Part shown: positions 1 to 6,963 of the stretch, one piece after another
How the letters are laid out: every line of letters begins with the position of its first letter
How positions within the stretch are numbered: the stretch's first letter is position 1
NCBI GenBank assembly: GCA_005884155.1
Contig: VAXD01000068.1
Coordinates: forward strand, 558 to 13,321
Origin: Actinomycetota bacterium
Lineage (GTDB): Bacteria > Actinomycetota > Thermoleophilia > Gaiellales > Gaiellaceae
Length of the DNA: 12,764 bases
Reading direction: 5' to 3'
The notes under the pieces: generated by a model
Databases searched by the model: none
What the model saw: only the letters and a program-made list of their open reading frames with translations
What the model was told of the DNA's origin: nothing
Program-made: the position numbers and the translations under genes

Positions 1-80
1 ATCGTGCCGTCGAAGCTGGTGCGGTCGAACCCGAGCACGAGCAGTTGCACCGGGCCGAAGGGCAGTCCCTCGCCGCTCAT
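1..80 (-). CDS. DUF6325-like protein, N-terminal fragment
   Basis: Only the first 26 codons are present; the gene continues beyond the left edge. The visible protein begins MSGEGLPFGPVQLLVLGFDR and continues TSFDGT. The GPVQLLVLGFD stretch matches, from memory, the start of the DUF6325/DUF1269-type small proteins of actinobacteria, whose function is unknown. The ATG overlaps the stop of the SHOCT gene upstream as ATGA (77-80), so the two are almost certainly cotranscribed and translationally coupled. A SHOCT gene followed by a DUF6325 gene is a pairing I recall from other actinobacteria. Start and frame are secure; the family name rests on a short stretch. Confidence 0.7.
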   Translation of the reverse strand, partial: MSGEGLPFGPVQLLVLGFDRTSFDGT

Positions 81-367
81 GACACACCCGCCAGCAGCTT
101 GGCCTTCTGTGCGTCGAACTCGGCCTGGGTCAGAATGCCCTGGTCCTTGAGCGCGGCGAGCTTCTGGAGCTGCTCGACCATGTCGGTCTGCGGGGCTGCC
201 GCCGGTGCCGGCGCTGGCTGGGCGGCTTGCTGCGCCTCGAGCTCGGCGATCCGGGCGTCCCGGTCGTAGTCCTCCTCGCGGCTCTGTTGCCCCCGCTTGC
301 CGGCGTGGTAGGCAACACCGCCCACCACCGCGGCGCGCATCAGGGGCCGTCGTCGTCTTCCGAACAT
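77..367 (-). CDS. SHOCT domain-containing small protein
   Basis: A 96-residue protein. Residues 1-25 are a basic, weakly hydrophobic N-terminus (MFGRRRRPLMRAAVVGG). Residues 30-50 are charged and probably helical, 51-60 are an Ala/Pro linker, and 64-94 form a C-terminal SHOCT domain with the typical order: leucine-rich helix, LKDQGILTQAEFDAQKAKLL, end. SHOCT is a short helical module, thought to mediate oligomerisation, found at the ends of many bacterial proteins; no enzymatic role is expected. I chose the ATG at 367 because GAGG lies 8 bases upstream. A longer in-frame GTG start at 490 would add 41 low-complexity residues and place the 431-489 palindrome inside the gene. It is translationally coupled to the DUF6325-like gene. 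The specific role is unknown. Confidence 0.85.
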   Translation of the reverse strand: MFGRRRRPLMRAAVVGGVAYHAGKRGQQSREEDYDRDARIAELEAQQAAQPAPAPAAAPQTDMVEQLQKLAALKDQGILTQAEFDAQKAKLLAGVS

Positions 368-430
368 GTGCGTACCTCGCTTTCCGACTGCCGGTTTGCC
401 TCCGCCAGACTCTCGGCTCGCCCGCGCGGC

Positions 431-489
431 TGCATCGCCCGGTTGGGGTGAACCCACGTGCATGGCGGTCATCCCATCCGGGCGATGCA
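431..489. repeat. 59-bp imperfect palindrome in the divergent intergenic region
   Basis: The arms are 431-451 and 469-489 with a 17-base loop. The outer 12 bases pair perfectly (TGCATCGCCCGG against CCGGGCGATGCA). Across all 21 positions only two pairs fail, and one of them is a G-U wobble in plus-strand RNA. It lies 64 bp upstream of the SHOCT start and 56 bp upstream of the DUF7144-like start. It could be an operator shared by both divergent genes, a hairpin in a 5' leader, or a remnant of a small palindromic repeat element. There is no T-tract, so it is not a classical terminator. Confidence 0.7.
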
Positions 490-545
490 CCGGAGCCCCG
501 GGTAGCGCTTAGCTGCCGGACAAGGCAACGGGTAGGAGGTGTTGG

Positions 546-992
546 ATGAGAACGACGCAGGACTACGACGTGGGATCGACCGGCTACGCGGCGGGCGCGG
601 CCTACGGCGGCGATGGGAGCGGCGTCGGCTGGGTGGTCTTCGCAGCGTCGATGCTCGGGCTCTCGGCCCTCTGGAACTTCTTCGACGGGATCGCGGCGAT
701 CTCGGGTGCTCACGTGTTCGTCGGGAACGCGCACTACGTCTTCAGCGACCTGAACACGTGGGGCTGGATCGTGTTGTGCCTCGGGATCCTGCAGGGCGCC
801 GCCGCTCTCGTTGTCGTGACCGGCAGCGAGTGGGCGCGTTGGTTCGGAATCGCGTCTGCCGGCCTGAACGCGATCGGCCAGCTGATGTTCGCGCCGGCGT
901 ACCCGTGGTGGTCGCTGGCGATGTTCGCGATCGACATCCTGATCATCTACGGCCTCGCCGTCTACGGCGGGGCGCGACTCCGCGCCGGCTGA
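546..992 (+). CDS. DUF7144-family-like four-helix membrane protein
   Basis: A 148-residue protein. After a Gly/Ala/Tyr-rich cytoplasmic N-terminus (about 1-26) there are four hydrophobic segments at about 28-50, 72-92, 97-116 and 121-141. Characteristic segments are GWVVFAASMLGLSALWNFFDGIAA, TWGWIVLCLGILQG, WARWFGIASAGLNAI and APAYPWWSLAMFAIDILIIYGL (shown here as separate pieces). This layout fits the small actinobacterial membrane family I know as DUF7144, of unknown function. The start is well supported: AGGAGGT at 534-540, five bases before the ATG. The AI-2E transporter follows 61 bp downstream on the same strand, with a perfect inverted repeat between them. The family assignment is from memory of the pattern, not a search. 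Confidence 0.8.
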   Translation: MRTTQDYDVGSTGYAAGAAYGGDGSGVGWVVFAASMLGLSALWNFFDGIAAISGAHVFVGNAHYVFSDLNTWGWIVLCLGILQGAAALVVVTGSEWARWFGIASAGLNAIGQLMFAPAYPWWSLAMFAIDILIIYGLAVYGGARLRAG

Positions 993-1005
993 TGCGGAGA
1001 GGCCT

Positions 1006-1043
1006 GGGGCGGCGCCTGAACCGGACGGAACCGGCGCCGCCCC
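1006..1043 (+). terminator. Perfect 11-bp inverted repeat between two co-directional genes
   Basis: The arms GGGGCGGCGCC (1006-1016) and GGCGCCGCCCC (1033-1043) are exact reverse complements, with a 16-base loop. In RNA this forms an almost pure G-C stem starting 13 bases after the DUF7144-like stop and ending 10 bases before the AI-2E start. No U-tract follows, so it is either a non-canonical or partial terminator, a transcript-end stabiliser for the first gene, or a structure that limits ribosome access to the second gene. The hairpin is certain; its role is inferred. Confidence 0.5.
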
Positions 1044-1053
1044 GGCGCGCAGG

Positions 1054-2235
1054 ATGAGGCTCCTCCACCGGCATCCCAAGCCGCAGGCAGAGACCGTGGT
1101 CGACGGACAGCCGGAGCTCGCGCCGCACGAGCTGCGTCAGCTGAGCACCGTGTTCGCGGCGCCGGGGTGGCTCGAGAACCTCGGTCGCGCGGCCTGGCTG
1201 CTGGTCGGGCTGTTCGCGCTGCTCTTCGGCCTTGTCTGGTTCCTCGGCGCGACGTACACGATCGGCGGACCGGTCGTGGCCGCGACGATCGTGGCCACGG
1301 TCGCGATGCCGCTGGTCGCCGGCCTCGCTCGCCATATGCCGCGGGCGGCCGCAGCGGTGCTCGTCCTCCTGGGGCTCGTGGCGATCGCCGTGCTGATCGT
1401 CGTGCTCGTGATCGGCGGGATCACGGCGCAGCGCGACTCGATTTCCCACCATTCGTCCCAGGCCGTGAACAAGGCGGAAGGCTGGCTGAAGAGCGTCGGC
1501 GTCGACAAGTCGGGCGCCGACGGCGCGGGGTCGGACGTCAAAACGGATGTCCCGAAAATCATCTCTACTCTGACCAAGGGGGTCATCAACGGGATCCGCG
1601 GCCTGGCCTCGGTCGTGTTCGGGCTCTCGCTCGCTGCGCTCAGCCTCCTCTTCCTGCTCAAGGACGGCCCGACGATGCGCGTGTGGGTCGACCGGCATCT
1701 CGGGTTACCGACGACCGTCGCCCACACGATCACCAGCGGTGTGATCCGGTCGCTCCGCGGCTACTTCCGCGGCGTGACGATCGTCGCGGCGTTCAACGGC
1801 GTCGTCGTCGGCATCGGTGCGCTGATCCTCGGCGTGCCGCTCGCCGGCACGATCGCCGTCGTCAGCTTCGTGACGGCGTACGTGCCGTTCATCGGTGCGT
1901 TCGTCGCGGGCGCGTTCGCCGTCGTCATCGCGCTCGGCGCGAACGGAACGACCACGGCTCTCATCATGCTCCTGATCGTGCTCCTGGCGAACGGGCTGCT
2001 TCAGAACCTGTTGCAACCGTTCGCGATGGGCTCCGCACTCGACCTCCACCCCCTCGTCGTCCTGGTCACCACGATCGCAGCGGGATGCCTCTTCGGGACG
2101 CTCGGCTTGATCCTGTCCGCGCCGCTCCTCTCAGCGGCCGTGCACGTCAACCGCGACCTCTCGCGAGCGAGAGCTCAGGCGGCGGCTCAGCTGAGCGACG
2201 AGGTCGAGTCTTCCAGCGCGACGGCGACGTCGTAG
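1054..2235 (+). CDS. AI-2E family transporter (PerM/TqsA-type membrane protein)
   Basis: A 393-residue integral membrane protein, a usual size for PF01594. Predicted membrane segments are at about 47-66, 73-92, 98-122, 183-202, 239-262, 264-293, 301-321 and 332-360. Between the third and fourth lies the family's soluble stretch (about 123-180), here rich in Gly/Asp/Lys. Family-like features are PLVAGLARHMPRAAA after the second helix, LLFLLKDG at 198-205, the RSLRGYFRG loop at 232-240 and LQPFAMGSALDLHPLVVL in the C-terminal half. Members are exporters or channels; some move the quorum signal AI-2, others act as Na+(Li+)/H+ antiporters, so the substrate is not predictable. The C-terminal tail (366-393) is cytoplasmic, and its last 16 codons, with the stop, are antisense to the CMD-like gene. 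Confidence 0.9.
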   Translation: MRLLHRHPKPQAETVVDGQPELAPHELRQLSTVFAAPGWLENLGRAAWLLVGLFALLFGLVWFLGATYTIGGPVVAATIVATVAMPLVAGLARHMPRAAAAVLVLLGLVAIAVLIVVLVIGGITAQRDSISHHSSQAVNKAEGWLKSVGVDKSGADGAGSDVKTDVPKIISTLTKGVINGIRGLASVVFGLSLAALSLLFLLKDGPTMRVWVDRHLGLPTTVAHTITSGVIRSLRGYFRGVTIVAAFNGVVVGIGALILGVPLAGTIAVVSFVTAYVPFIGAFVAGAFAVVIALGANGTTTALIMLLIVLLANGLLQNLLQPFAMGSALDLHPLVVLVTTIAAGCLFGTLGLILSAPLLSAAVHVNRDLSRARAQAAAQLSDEVESSSATATS

Positions 2236-2561
2236 CCGATCGCGAGCCCGAGCTTCGGCGCGGCGGAGATCACCCGGGCGGCGCCGACGTCGGGCAGGAC
2301 CGCAATCAGGCAGCCGACGAGCTCGTCGTCGGAGGTGTCGTACTGACGAGCACATTCGAGTGCGTCGAGGTACGACGGCGGAGCGGCGTCCGCCGCGATC
2401 AGCGCGCCGAGGCGGACGAGTGCGTGGGACTTCGGGTCGAGCCCCGATTGCGAGAGGTTCGAACGCTCGCTTGCAAGCAGCGAGTCGATGTAGGCGTCGT
2501 CGCCGATCGTGAGCTTGCGGAGCGTGCCCTCATGGTTATCCACCGGATCATCGGATCTCAC
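2187..2561 (-). CDS. Carboxymuconolactone decarboxylase (CMD) family protein, AhpD-like fold
   Basis: A 124-residue protein, the usual size for a one-domain CMD protein. The CMD-like core covers about 40-118: DPKSHALVRLGALIAADAAP, then SYLDALE, then ELVGCLIAVLPDVGAARVISA and APKLGLAIGYDVAVALE. AhpD-type peroxidase partners use a CxxC pair; here the only cysteines are C70 and C84, too far apart, so thiol-peroxidase activity is unlikely. The start is GTG at 2561 with GGAG seven bases upstream; a second GTG six codons in is possible. It begins 44 bp after the LAL regulator stop on the same strand, so the two are probably one operon. Its 3' end overlaps the AI-2E transporter gene by 49 bp. The substrate is unknown. 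Confidence 0.85.
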   Translation of the reverse strand: MRSDDPVDNHEGTLRKLTIGDDAYIDSLLASERSNLSQSGLDPKSHALVRLGALIAADAAPPSYLDALECARQYDTSDDELVGCLIAVLPDVGAARVISAAPKLGLAIGYDVAVALEDSTSSLS

Positions 2562-2605
2562 TCCGGTTCTCCGGAAGAGTCATCACCCTCCGAGGATGAA
2601 CTGAG

Positions 2606-4936
2606 CTACTCCTTGTCGGAGACGAGGACGCGCAGGTGCTCGGAGAGGCCGAGCCGGCGCGCCTCCGCGATCGCGTCGCTGCGGCTCGAGACGCCGAGCT
2701 TGCGGTAGACCGAGATCGCCTGCGTCTTGATCGTGTTGCGCGAGACATAGAGCTGCTCCGCGATCTCGCGGAACGAGAAGTGCGTCGCGAGCAGCGGCAG
2801 CAGGCGAAGCTCGGCCGGGGTCAGGCCTGCGACGCTTCCTTCCTGGTCGGAGACCGCGTCGGCCTCGCGCTGCAGCTCCTCGCCGCTCGCCGCCAGCATC
2901 CCCAGGCCCGGGATTCGCGTGACCACGTCGTCGATCTCGATCAGAAGCTCCTCGACGGCCGGACCGTCCCGCAGCGTGATGAACCCACGGCCGAGCTCGA
3001 TCCTGGTCTGTGCGGCAAGCCACGGGATCGCGATCGTGAGATAGGGGAGCAGCTCCTGCGCCGCGGTCAGGCAGGCGCGCGCTTCGTTCCAGCGTCCACG
3101 GTAGAGCAGCGTCTGCGCGGTCGCGGCGTGCTCCAGCGCTCGAGCCGGCGCTCCTTCGACCCCAGACGTAGTGACGAGCTCGTTCGCTTCCTTTGCGAGC
3201 TCCTCCGCCTTGTCGTGATCGTCAAGCTTTCTGGCCAGCAACGCGCGCTCGGCGAGCGCGACGACCTGGGTCTCGGTGGAACCGTGCTCGGCAGCGCACG
3301 CCGCGGCGGAGGCGAGGACCTCGTCGGCCTGCTCGTCCTCGTCGAGCAAGAGCAGCGCCGCTCCTTGCGCGACCAGCGCGCTGGGGCGCCAGTTGCTCCC
3401 CTCCGCCAGGCCCGCCAGCGCCGCCCCCGCGTCCGCGAGCATCCGCTTCGCGCCCTTTCGGCACAGCCAGGCGTTGAGCACGCTGATCCAGGGCTGGATC
3501 GAGCGGCTTCCGTCGGGGAGCTTGCCTGAAAACCTTCCGCGCATCGCCGCGTCGAGCCAGCGCTCCGCATCCTCGGTGCGTCCTCGGAGGGCGTGGATCC
3601 GGCAGCCGTGCAGGGCGACCGCCGGGTAGCGCTCCAGCAGCCCCGCCCGCTCGAAGCGCTTGAACCAGTACTCGAGCGTCGCCACGCGCCCCGAGTAGTA
3701 GAGCGGGAAGGCGATCGCGGCGAGGATGCCGGCCGCCCGGTCCGTGTCGCCCGCCGCATACGCGTGCTCGAGCGCGGATTCCTCGTCCTCGGCCGCCTCG
3801 AACCAGTCGGCGGCGCGGCCGTGCAGCGCCGGGACGAGGTCGGGCTCGTGCTCGGCGAGCTCGCGCTGCAGCAGCTCGCGGAAGAGGTGGTGGTAGCGAT
3901 ACCACTCTCGCCGGTTGTCTAGCGGAACCAGGAAAAGATTCGCTCGCTCGATCTTCTCGAGCTGCCGCCCCGAGCCCTCGTCCTCCAGGACCGCGTCGCA
4001 GAGCGCGCCGCACATCCGGTCCAGCACCGACGTGCGGCGAAGGAAGCGCAGCGGGCCCGGCCGCAGCCGAGACAGGTACTCGGACTGGAAGTAGTCCGCG
4101 AGATAGCGGTCGTCGCCGCCGAAACGGGTCAGGTCCCGGCCCGTCTGCTCCCCGTCCCGGATCGAGAGCGCGGCGAGGTAGAGCGCGGCGGCCCAGCCCT
4201 CACAGTGCTCGATCAGCTCCTTCGCGCGCGCGTCGCTCAGCGACACGCCGGTTGCGCGGAGGAGCAGCTGAGCCTCGCGCTTGCTCAAAGCCATCTCCTC
4301 GGCGCCGAGCTCGAGCAGCCTTCCGCTCGCGCGCAGCGGCGCAAGCGGCAGCGTCGGAGCGACGCGCCCGGACGCGACGAGCATCGATCCCTCGACCTCG
4401 TCGTCGATCAGGGCAGCGACCGTCTCGAGCGCCGCCCTGGACCGCAGGACGTTGAAGTCGTCGAGCACGAGCACGATCGGGTGCCGCGCCGAGATCTCGG
4501 CGGCCAGCCGCGGAACCGCCGTCGACCAGACTGCCGGAGACGGCTTGCGGAGTGCGTCAACGAGCCGTGGGTCGAGCGGCTTGTCCCGCATCAGCGCAGC
4601 CGCGATGTGGCGGAGCAGGACGACGGGGTCGTTGTCCCGGTCGTCGAGCGTGACCCACGCAAACGAGCGCGAGTCCCGCGCGGCCCATTGGGACAGGAGT
4701 GTGGTCTTCCCGTAGCCGGCCGGCGCGATGACGGTCGTGACCGGGATCGTGGTGGTTGCCCGCAGCCGGTTGACGAGCACCGTCCGCGAGACCGTTCCGG
4801 GCCGAAGCACCGGTATCTGGACCTTCGACTCCAGGAACTCGAACGGTTGCTCCTCAGGCGCAAGCTGGAGGTGGGCGCGGGGGGTCGGGCGCGCCTTGGC
4901 AGCCGCCGACCCGGTCCTCCGTCCGCCTGAACTCAT
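2606..4936 (-). CDS. LuxR-family ATP-binding transcriptional activator (LAL, MalT-like)
   Basis: A 776-residue regulator with the layout of MalT-type STAND ATPases. A disordered basic N-terminus (1-35) leads to FLESKVQIPVLRPGTVSR, the usual lead-in. The P-loop is APAGYGKTT (71-79) and Walker B is VLVLDD (155-160). A winged-helix region and a long Ala/Leu-rich helical-repeat sensor section follow (about 330-690). A C-terminal LuxR HTH spans about 704-765 (LTPAELRLLPLLATHFSFRE, then IAEQLYVSRNTIKTQAISVY). Such proteins bind ATP and an inducer, oligomerise and activate promoters; the inducer here is unknown. I chose the ATG at 4936 because GGAGGG lies seven bases upstream; the frame stays open to a start at 5080, but that extension looks non-coding and would cover the promoter. 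It is divergent from the 8-TM kinase and followed by the CMD-like gene. Confidence 0.93.
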   Translation of the reverse strand: MSSGGRRTGSAAAKARPTPRAHLQLAPEEQPFEFLESKVQIPVLRPGTVSRTVLVNRLRATTTIPVTTVIAPAGYGKTTLLSQWAARDSRSFAWVTLDDRDNDPVVLLRHIAAALMRDKPLDPRLVDALRKPSPAVWSTAVPRLAAEISARHPIVLVLDDFNVLRSRAALETVAALIDDEVEGSMLVASGRVAPTLPLAPLRASGRLLELGAEEMALSKREAQLLLRATGVSLSDARAKELIEHCEGWAAALYLAALSIRDGEQTGRDLTRFGGDDRYLADYFQSEYLSRLRPGPLRFLRRTSVLDRMCGALCDAVLEDEGSGRQLEKIERANLFLVPLDNRREWYRYHHLFRELLQRELAEHEPDLVPALHGRAADWFEAAEDEESALEHAYAAGDTDRAAGILAAIAFPLYYSGRVATLEYWFKRFERAGLLERYPAVALHGCRIHALRGRTEDAERWLDAAMRGRFSGKLPDGSRSIQPWISVLNAWLCRKGAKRMLADAGAALAGLAEGSNWRPSALVAQGAALLLLDEDEQADEVLASAAACAAEHGSTETQVVALAERALLARKLDDHDKAEELAKEANELVTTSGVEGAPARALEHAATAQTLLYRGRWNEARACLTAAQELLPYLTIAIPWLAAQTRIELGRGFITLRDGPAVEELLIEIDDVVTRIPGLGMLAASGEELQREADAVSDQEGSVAGLTPAELRLLPLLATHFSFREIAEQLYVSRNTIKTQAISVYRKLGVSSRSDAIAEARRLGLSEHLRVLVSDKE

Positions 4937-4989
4937 GAAAGCGCCCTCCAGTGCCCGGTCGATGGCAGGGACTGCCACCGATTCAGGCC

Positions 4990-5019
4990 AGTATCCAGCA
5001 CGAAGCCTCCAGCTGGCAA
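4990..5019 (-). promoter_or_regulatory. Candidate sigma-70-type promoter of the LAL regulator
   Basis: Read on the minus strand, TTGCCA (5019-5014) is a 5/6 match to a -35 box and GATACT (4995-4990) a 4/6 match to a -10 box, separated by 18 bases. Transcription would start near 4983 and leave a leader of about 47 bases before the ATG at 4936, which includes the GGAGGG ribosome-binding site. This is a by-eye match in GC-rich DNA and remains a candidate. Confidence 0.4.
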
Positions 5020-5029
5020 TGGAGCCTTC
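5002..5029. promoter_or_regulatory. Imperfect inverted repeat overlapping the LAL promoter (candidate operator)
   Basis: GAAGCCTCCA (5002-5011) and TGGAGCCTTC (5020-5029) pair at 9 of 10 positions around an 8-base centre. The repeat covers the -35 box and part of the spacer of the candidate LAL promoter, and sits 96-123 bp upstream of the divergent kinase start. The position would suit a repressor or autoregulatory site. A weaker repeat (8 of 9) lies at 5051-5075. Chance is not excluded. Confidence 0.3.
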
Positions 5030-5112
5030 ACGACTCTTCCCGGCCGCCGGGCACGCACGTCGTTGTCGTGCGCGCACCACGCCGCGAAACCCACATTTGC
5101 ACGCGCTTTCCG

Positions 5113-5118
5113 TATCCT
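5113..5118 (+). promoter_or_regulatory. Candidate -10 element for a leaderless sensor-kinase transcript
   Basis: TATCCT fits the actinobacterial TANNNT -10 pattern and ends six bases before the ATG at 5125, so transcription would be expected to begin at or next to the start codon. No Shine-Dalgarno sequence is visible in the 20 bases before that ATG, which agrees with leaderless translation. No good -35 box is present at the right distance. Confidence 0.35.
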
Positions 5119-5124
5119 GGCTTC

Positions 5125-6963
5125 ATGGAGCCCGCCGTCGTTCCTGCCCTTTCCGATCAAAGCCGTGCGGGCTCAGCCGCCGTCACCGTCGCAGGCGTCG
5201 GGGCCCTCGGAGCCCTCGCGGCAGCGACGACGATCATCGGCGGCTGGCACAGCTCCGTCATGCAAGACCCAGAGGTGACCGCTGTTCTCAAAGGGCTGAC
5301 CGTCGCCTCCTATGTGGCCGTTGGTGCGTACACCTGGTGGCACCGCCCGCACAGCCGGCTCGGGCCGCTCGTGGCCGTGGCCGGCTTTCTCTATACCGCG
5401 GCGGCACTCACCGCGTCCGCGCGACCACTGCCTTTCGCGGTTGGTCGTCTCACGACCGCCGCCCTCGTCACCTACTTCGTCTATCTCTTTCTCTGCTTCC
5501 CGCGCGACAGGCTCAGCTCGGCGTTCGAGCGCCGATTCGTCCTCCTCTTCGCCGCGGCGACATCGGGCGTGTGGGTCGTGGTGCTCGTGCTCGCCGACAC
5601 GCTGCCCCGCAGCGGGGCGCTCAGCGACTGCATGGAGCGATGCCCCAAGAACCCGTTTCAGGCAGTCGACGGGTCTCACACGTTGACGCAAGCCGTCAAC
5701 CTGACCGCGAACACCATCACTGCGCTCGGGCTTCTCGCGCTCATCGTTCTGCTCGTGCGGCGGGCCGACTCTCCCGCGCACCTGCGTCGCCGGGCGATCG
5801 TCCCACTGCTCTACGCCGCCATCGTTTTCAGCGCGACGTATGCGATCTACAGCCTGCTCAGCCAGGCGAATGCCGGCCCGAACGTGCACCTGTTCCGGAT
5901 CCTGACCGCGGCCGGCGCGATCGCGATCCCGGCCGCGTTGCTCGTCGGCCAGTTCCGGGGCCGGATCTTCGCCGCCACGAACCTCTGGCGGCTGCTGGAG
6001 ACCGCTCCGGGGCACGGCCTCACGCCTGTGTGGGTCGAAGACCTCCTCGGGAGCTCGCTCGGCGACCCGTCCTTCGCGCTGGCGCTCTGGGCGCCGGAGC
6101 GGAACGGCTACGTCGACGCGCTCGGCGCGCCGTTCGAGCTTCCCGCGCCGTCGGTCGGCCGCAGTGTGACGCGAATCGACCGCGAAGGCAGACCCGCGAT
6201 CGCCTTGTTACACGATCCCCTGCTCGAAGACGAGCCGGAGGTCGTCGACGGTCTCGGGGCTACCGCGCTGATGCTGCTCGAGAATGCCCGTCTCGTCGAG
6301 GGCCTCCAGGCCTCACGTGCCCGCATGGTCGAGTCGGGCGAACGCGAGCGGCTCCGCCTCGAGCGCAACCTGCACGACGGAGCCCAGCAGCGGCTGATGG
6401 CGATCCGCATCAAGCTGGCCCTCGCCCGAGAGCACGTCGGCGACGCCGAGCTCGGGGCGCAGCTGGACGAGCTCGACTCGGATGCGGCAGCGGCGGTCGA
6501 GGAGCTCCGCGAGCTCGCGCACGGCATCTACCCGACCGTCCTGCGCGAGCGGGGCCTTGCCGAGGCGCTGAAGGCGTTCCTCCAGACGACTCCCGCTCCC
6601 ATTCGAATCGTCGACCGAGGCGCCGGGCGAGCGGCTTCGGGCATCGAAGTCGCCGTCTACTACTGCTCGCTCGAGGCGATCCAGAACGCCGTCAAGCACG
6701 CGGGGCCGGACTCGAGCATCACCGTGACGGTCGGTCGCTCCGGCCGTCGCATCGAGTTCGAGGTCGCCGACAACGGTGTCGGCTTCTGGCCGGACCGGCA
6801 CGCCGACGGAATGGGGCTCGTCAGCATGCGAGACCGGATCGCGGCGGTCGACGGCGAGCTCGAGGTGGATTCCTCACCCGGACGCGGAACGGTCGTCTCC
6901 GGCAGCGTTCCCGTCGCTCTCGAACCCGTTGCGGACAGCCCAGAGCGCGAGCTGGGTTCGTGA
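5125..6963 (+). CDS. Sensor histidine kinase, 8-TM sensor with HisKA_3 and HATPase_c
   Basis: A 612-residue membrane kinase. Eight hydrophobic segments lie at about 19-40, 53-72, 79-98, 107-125, 138-158, 193-212, 224-245 and 256-276. A GAF-like cytoplasmic section (about 300-375) and a helical linker precede the HisKA_3 dimerisation/phosphoacceptor helix: ERERLRLERNLHDGAQQRL with phosphorylated His417. The HATPase_c domain has the N box (EAIQNAVKHAG, Asn521), G1 (DNGVGF, Asp549) and a late glycine motif (SSPGRGTVVSG). The predicted external loop between TM5 and TM6 carries C169 and C173. LHDGAQQRL kinases usually pair with NarL/LuxR-type regulators; the best partner by type is the gene at 9314. 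The ATG at 5125 is preferred because upstream codons look non-coding. Its last 90 bp are antisense to the regulator at 6874-7572. The signal is unknown. Confidence 0.93.
   Translation: MEPAVVPALSDQSRAGSAAVTVAGVGALGALAAATTIIGGWHSSVMQDPEVTAVLKGLTVASYVAVGAYTWWHRPHSRLGPLVAVAGFLYTAAALTASARPLPFAVGRLTTAALVTYFVYLFLCFPRDRLSSAFERRFVLLFAAATSGVWVVVLVLADTLPRSGALSDCMERCPKNPFQAVDGSHTLTQAVNLTANTITALGLLALIVLLVRRADSPAHLRRRAIVPLLYAAIVFSATYAIYSLLSQANAGPNVHLFRILTAAGAIAIPAALLVGQFRGRIFAATNLWRLLETAPGHGLTPVWVEDLLGSSLGDPSFALALWAPERNGYVDALGAPFELPAPSVGRSVTRIDREGRPAIALLHDPLLEDEPEVVDGLGATALMLLENARLVEGLQASRARMVESGERERLRLERNLHDGAQQRLMAIRIKLALAREHVGDAELGAQLDELDSDAAAAVEELRELAHGIYPTVLRERGLAEALKAFLQTTPAPIRIVDRGAGRAASGIEVAVYYCSLEAIQNAVKHAGPDSSITVTVGRSGRRIEFEVADNGVGFWPDRHADGMGLVSMRDRIAAVDGELEVDSSPGRGTVVSGSVPVALEPVADSPERELGS

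Noticed and set aside
1167..2708. A 513-codon open frame on the plus strand over the transporter and CMD region.
   Set aside because: The composition is Arg-rich and repetitive with no motif. The AI-2E frame and the leftward CMD frame explain the same DNA.
4937..5080. N-terminal extension of the LAL regulator to a start at 5080.
   Set aside because: The added residues look non-coding, the 4936 ATG has a clear GGAGGG site, and the extension would cover the best promoter candidate.
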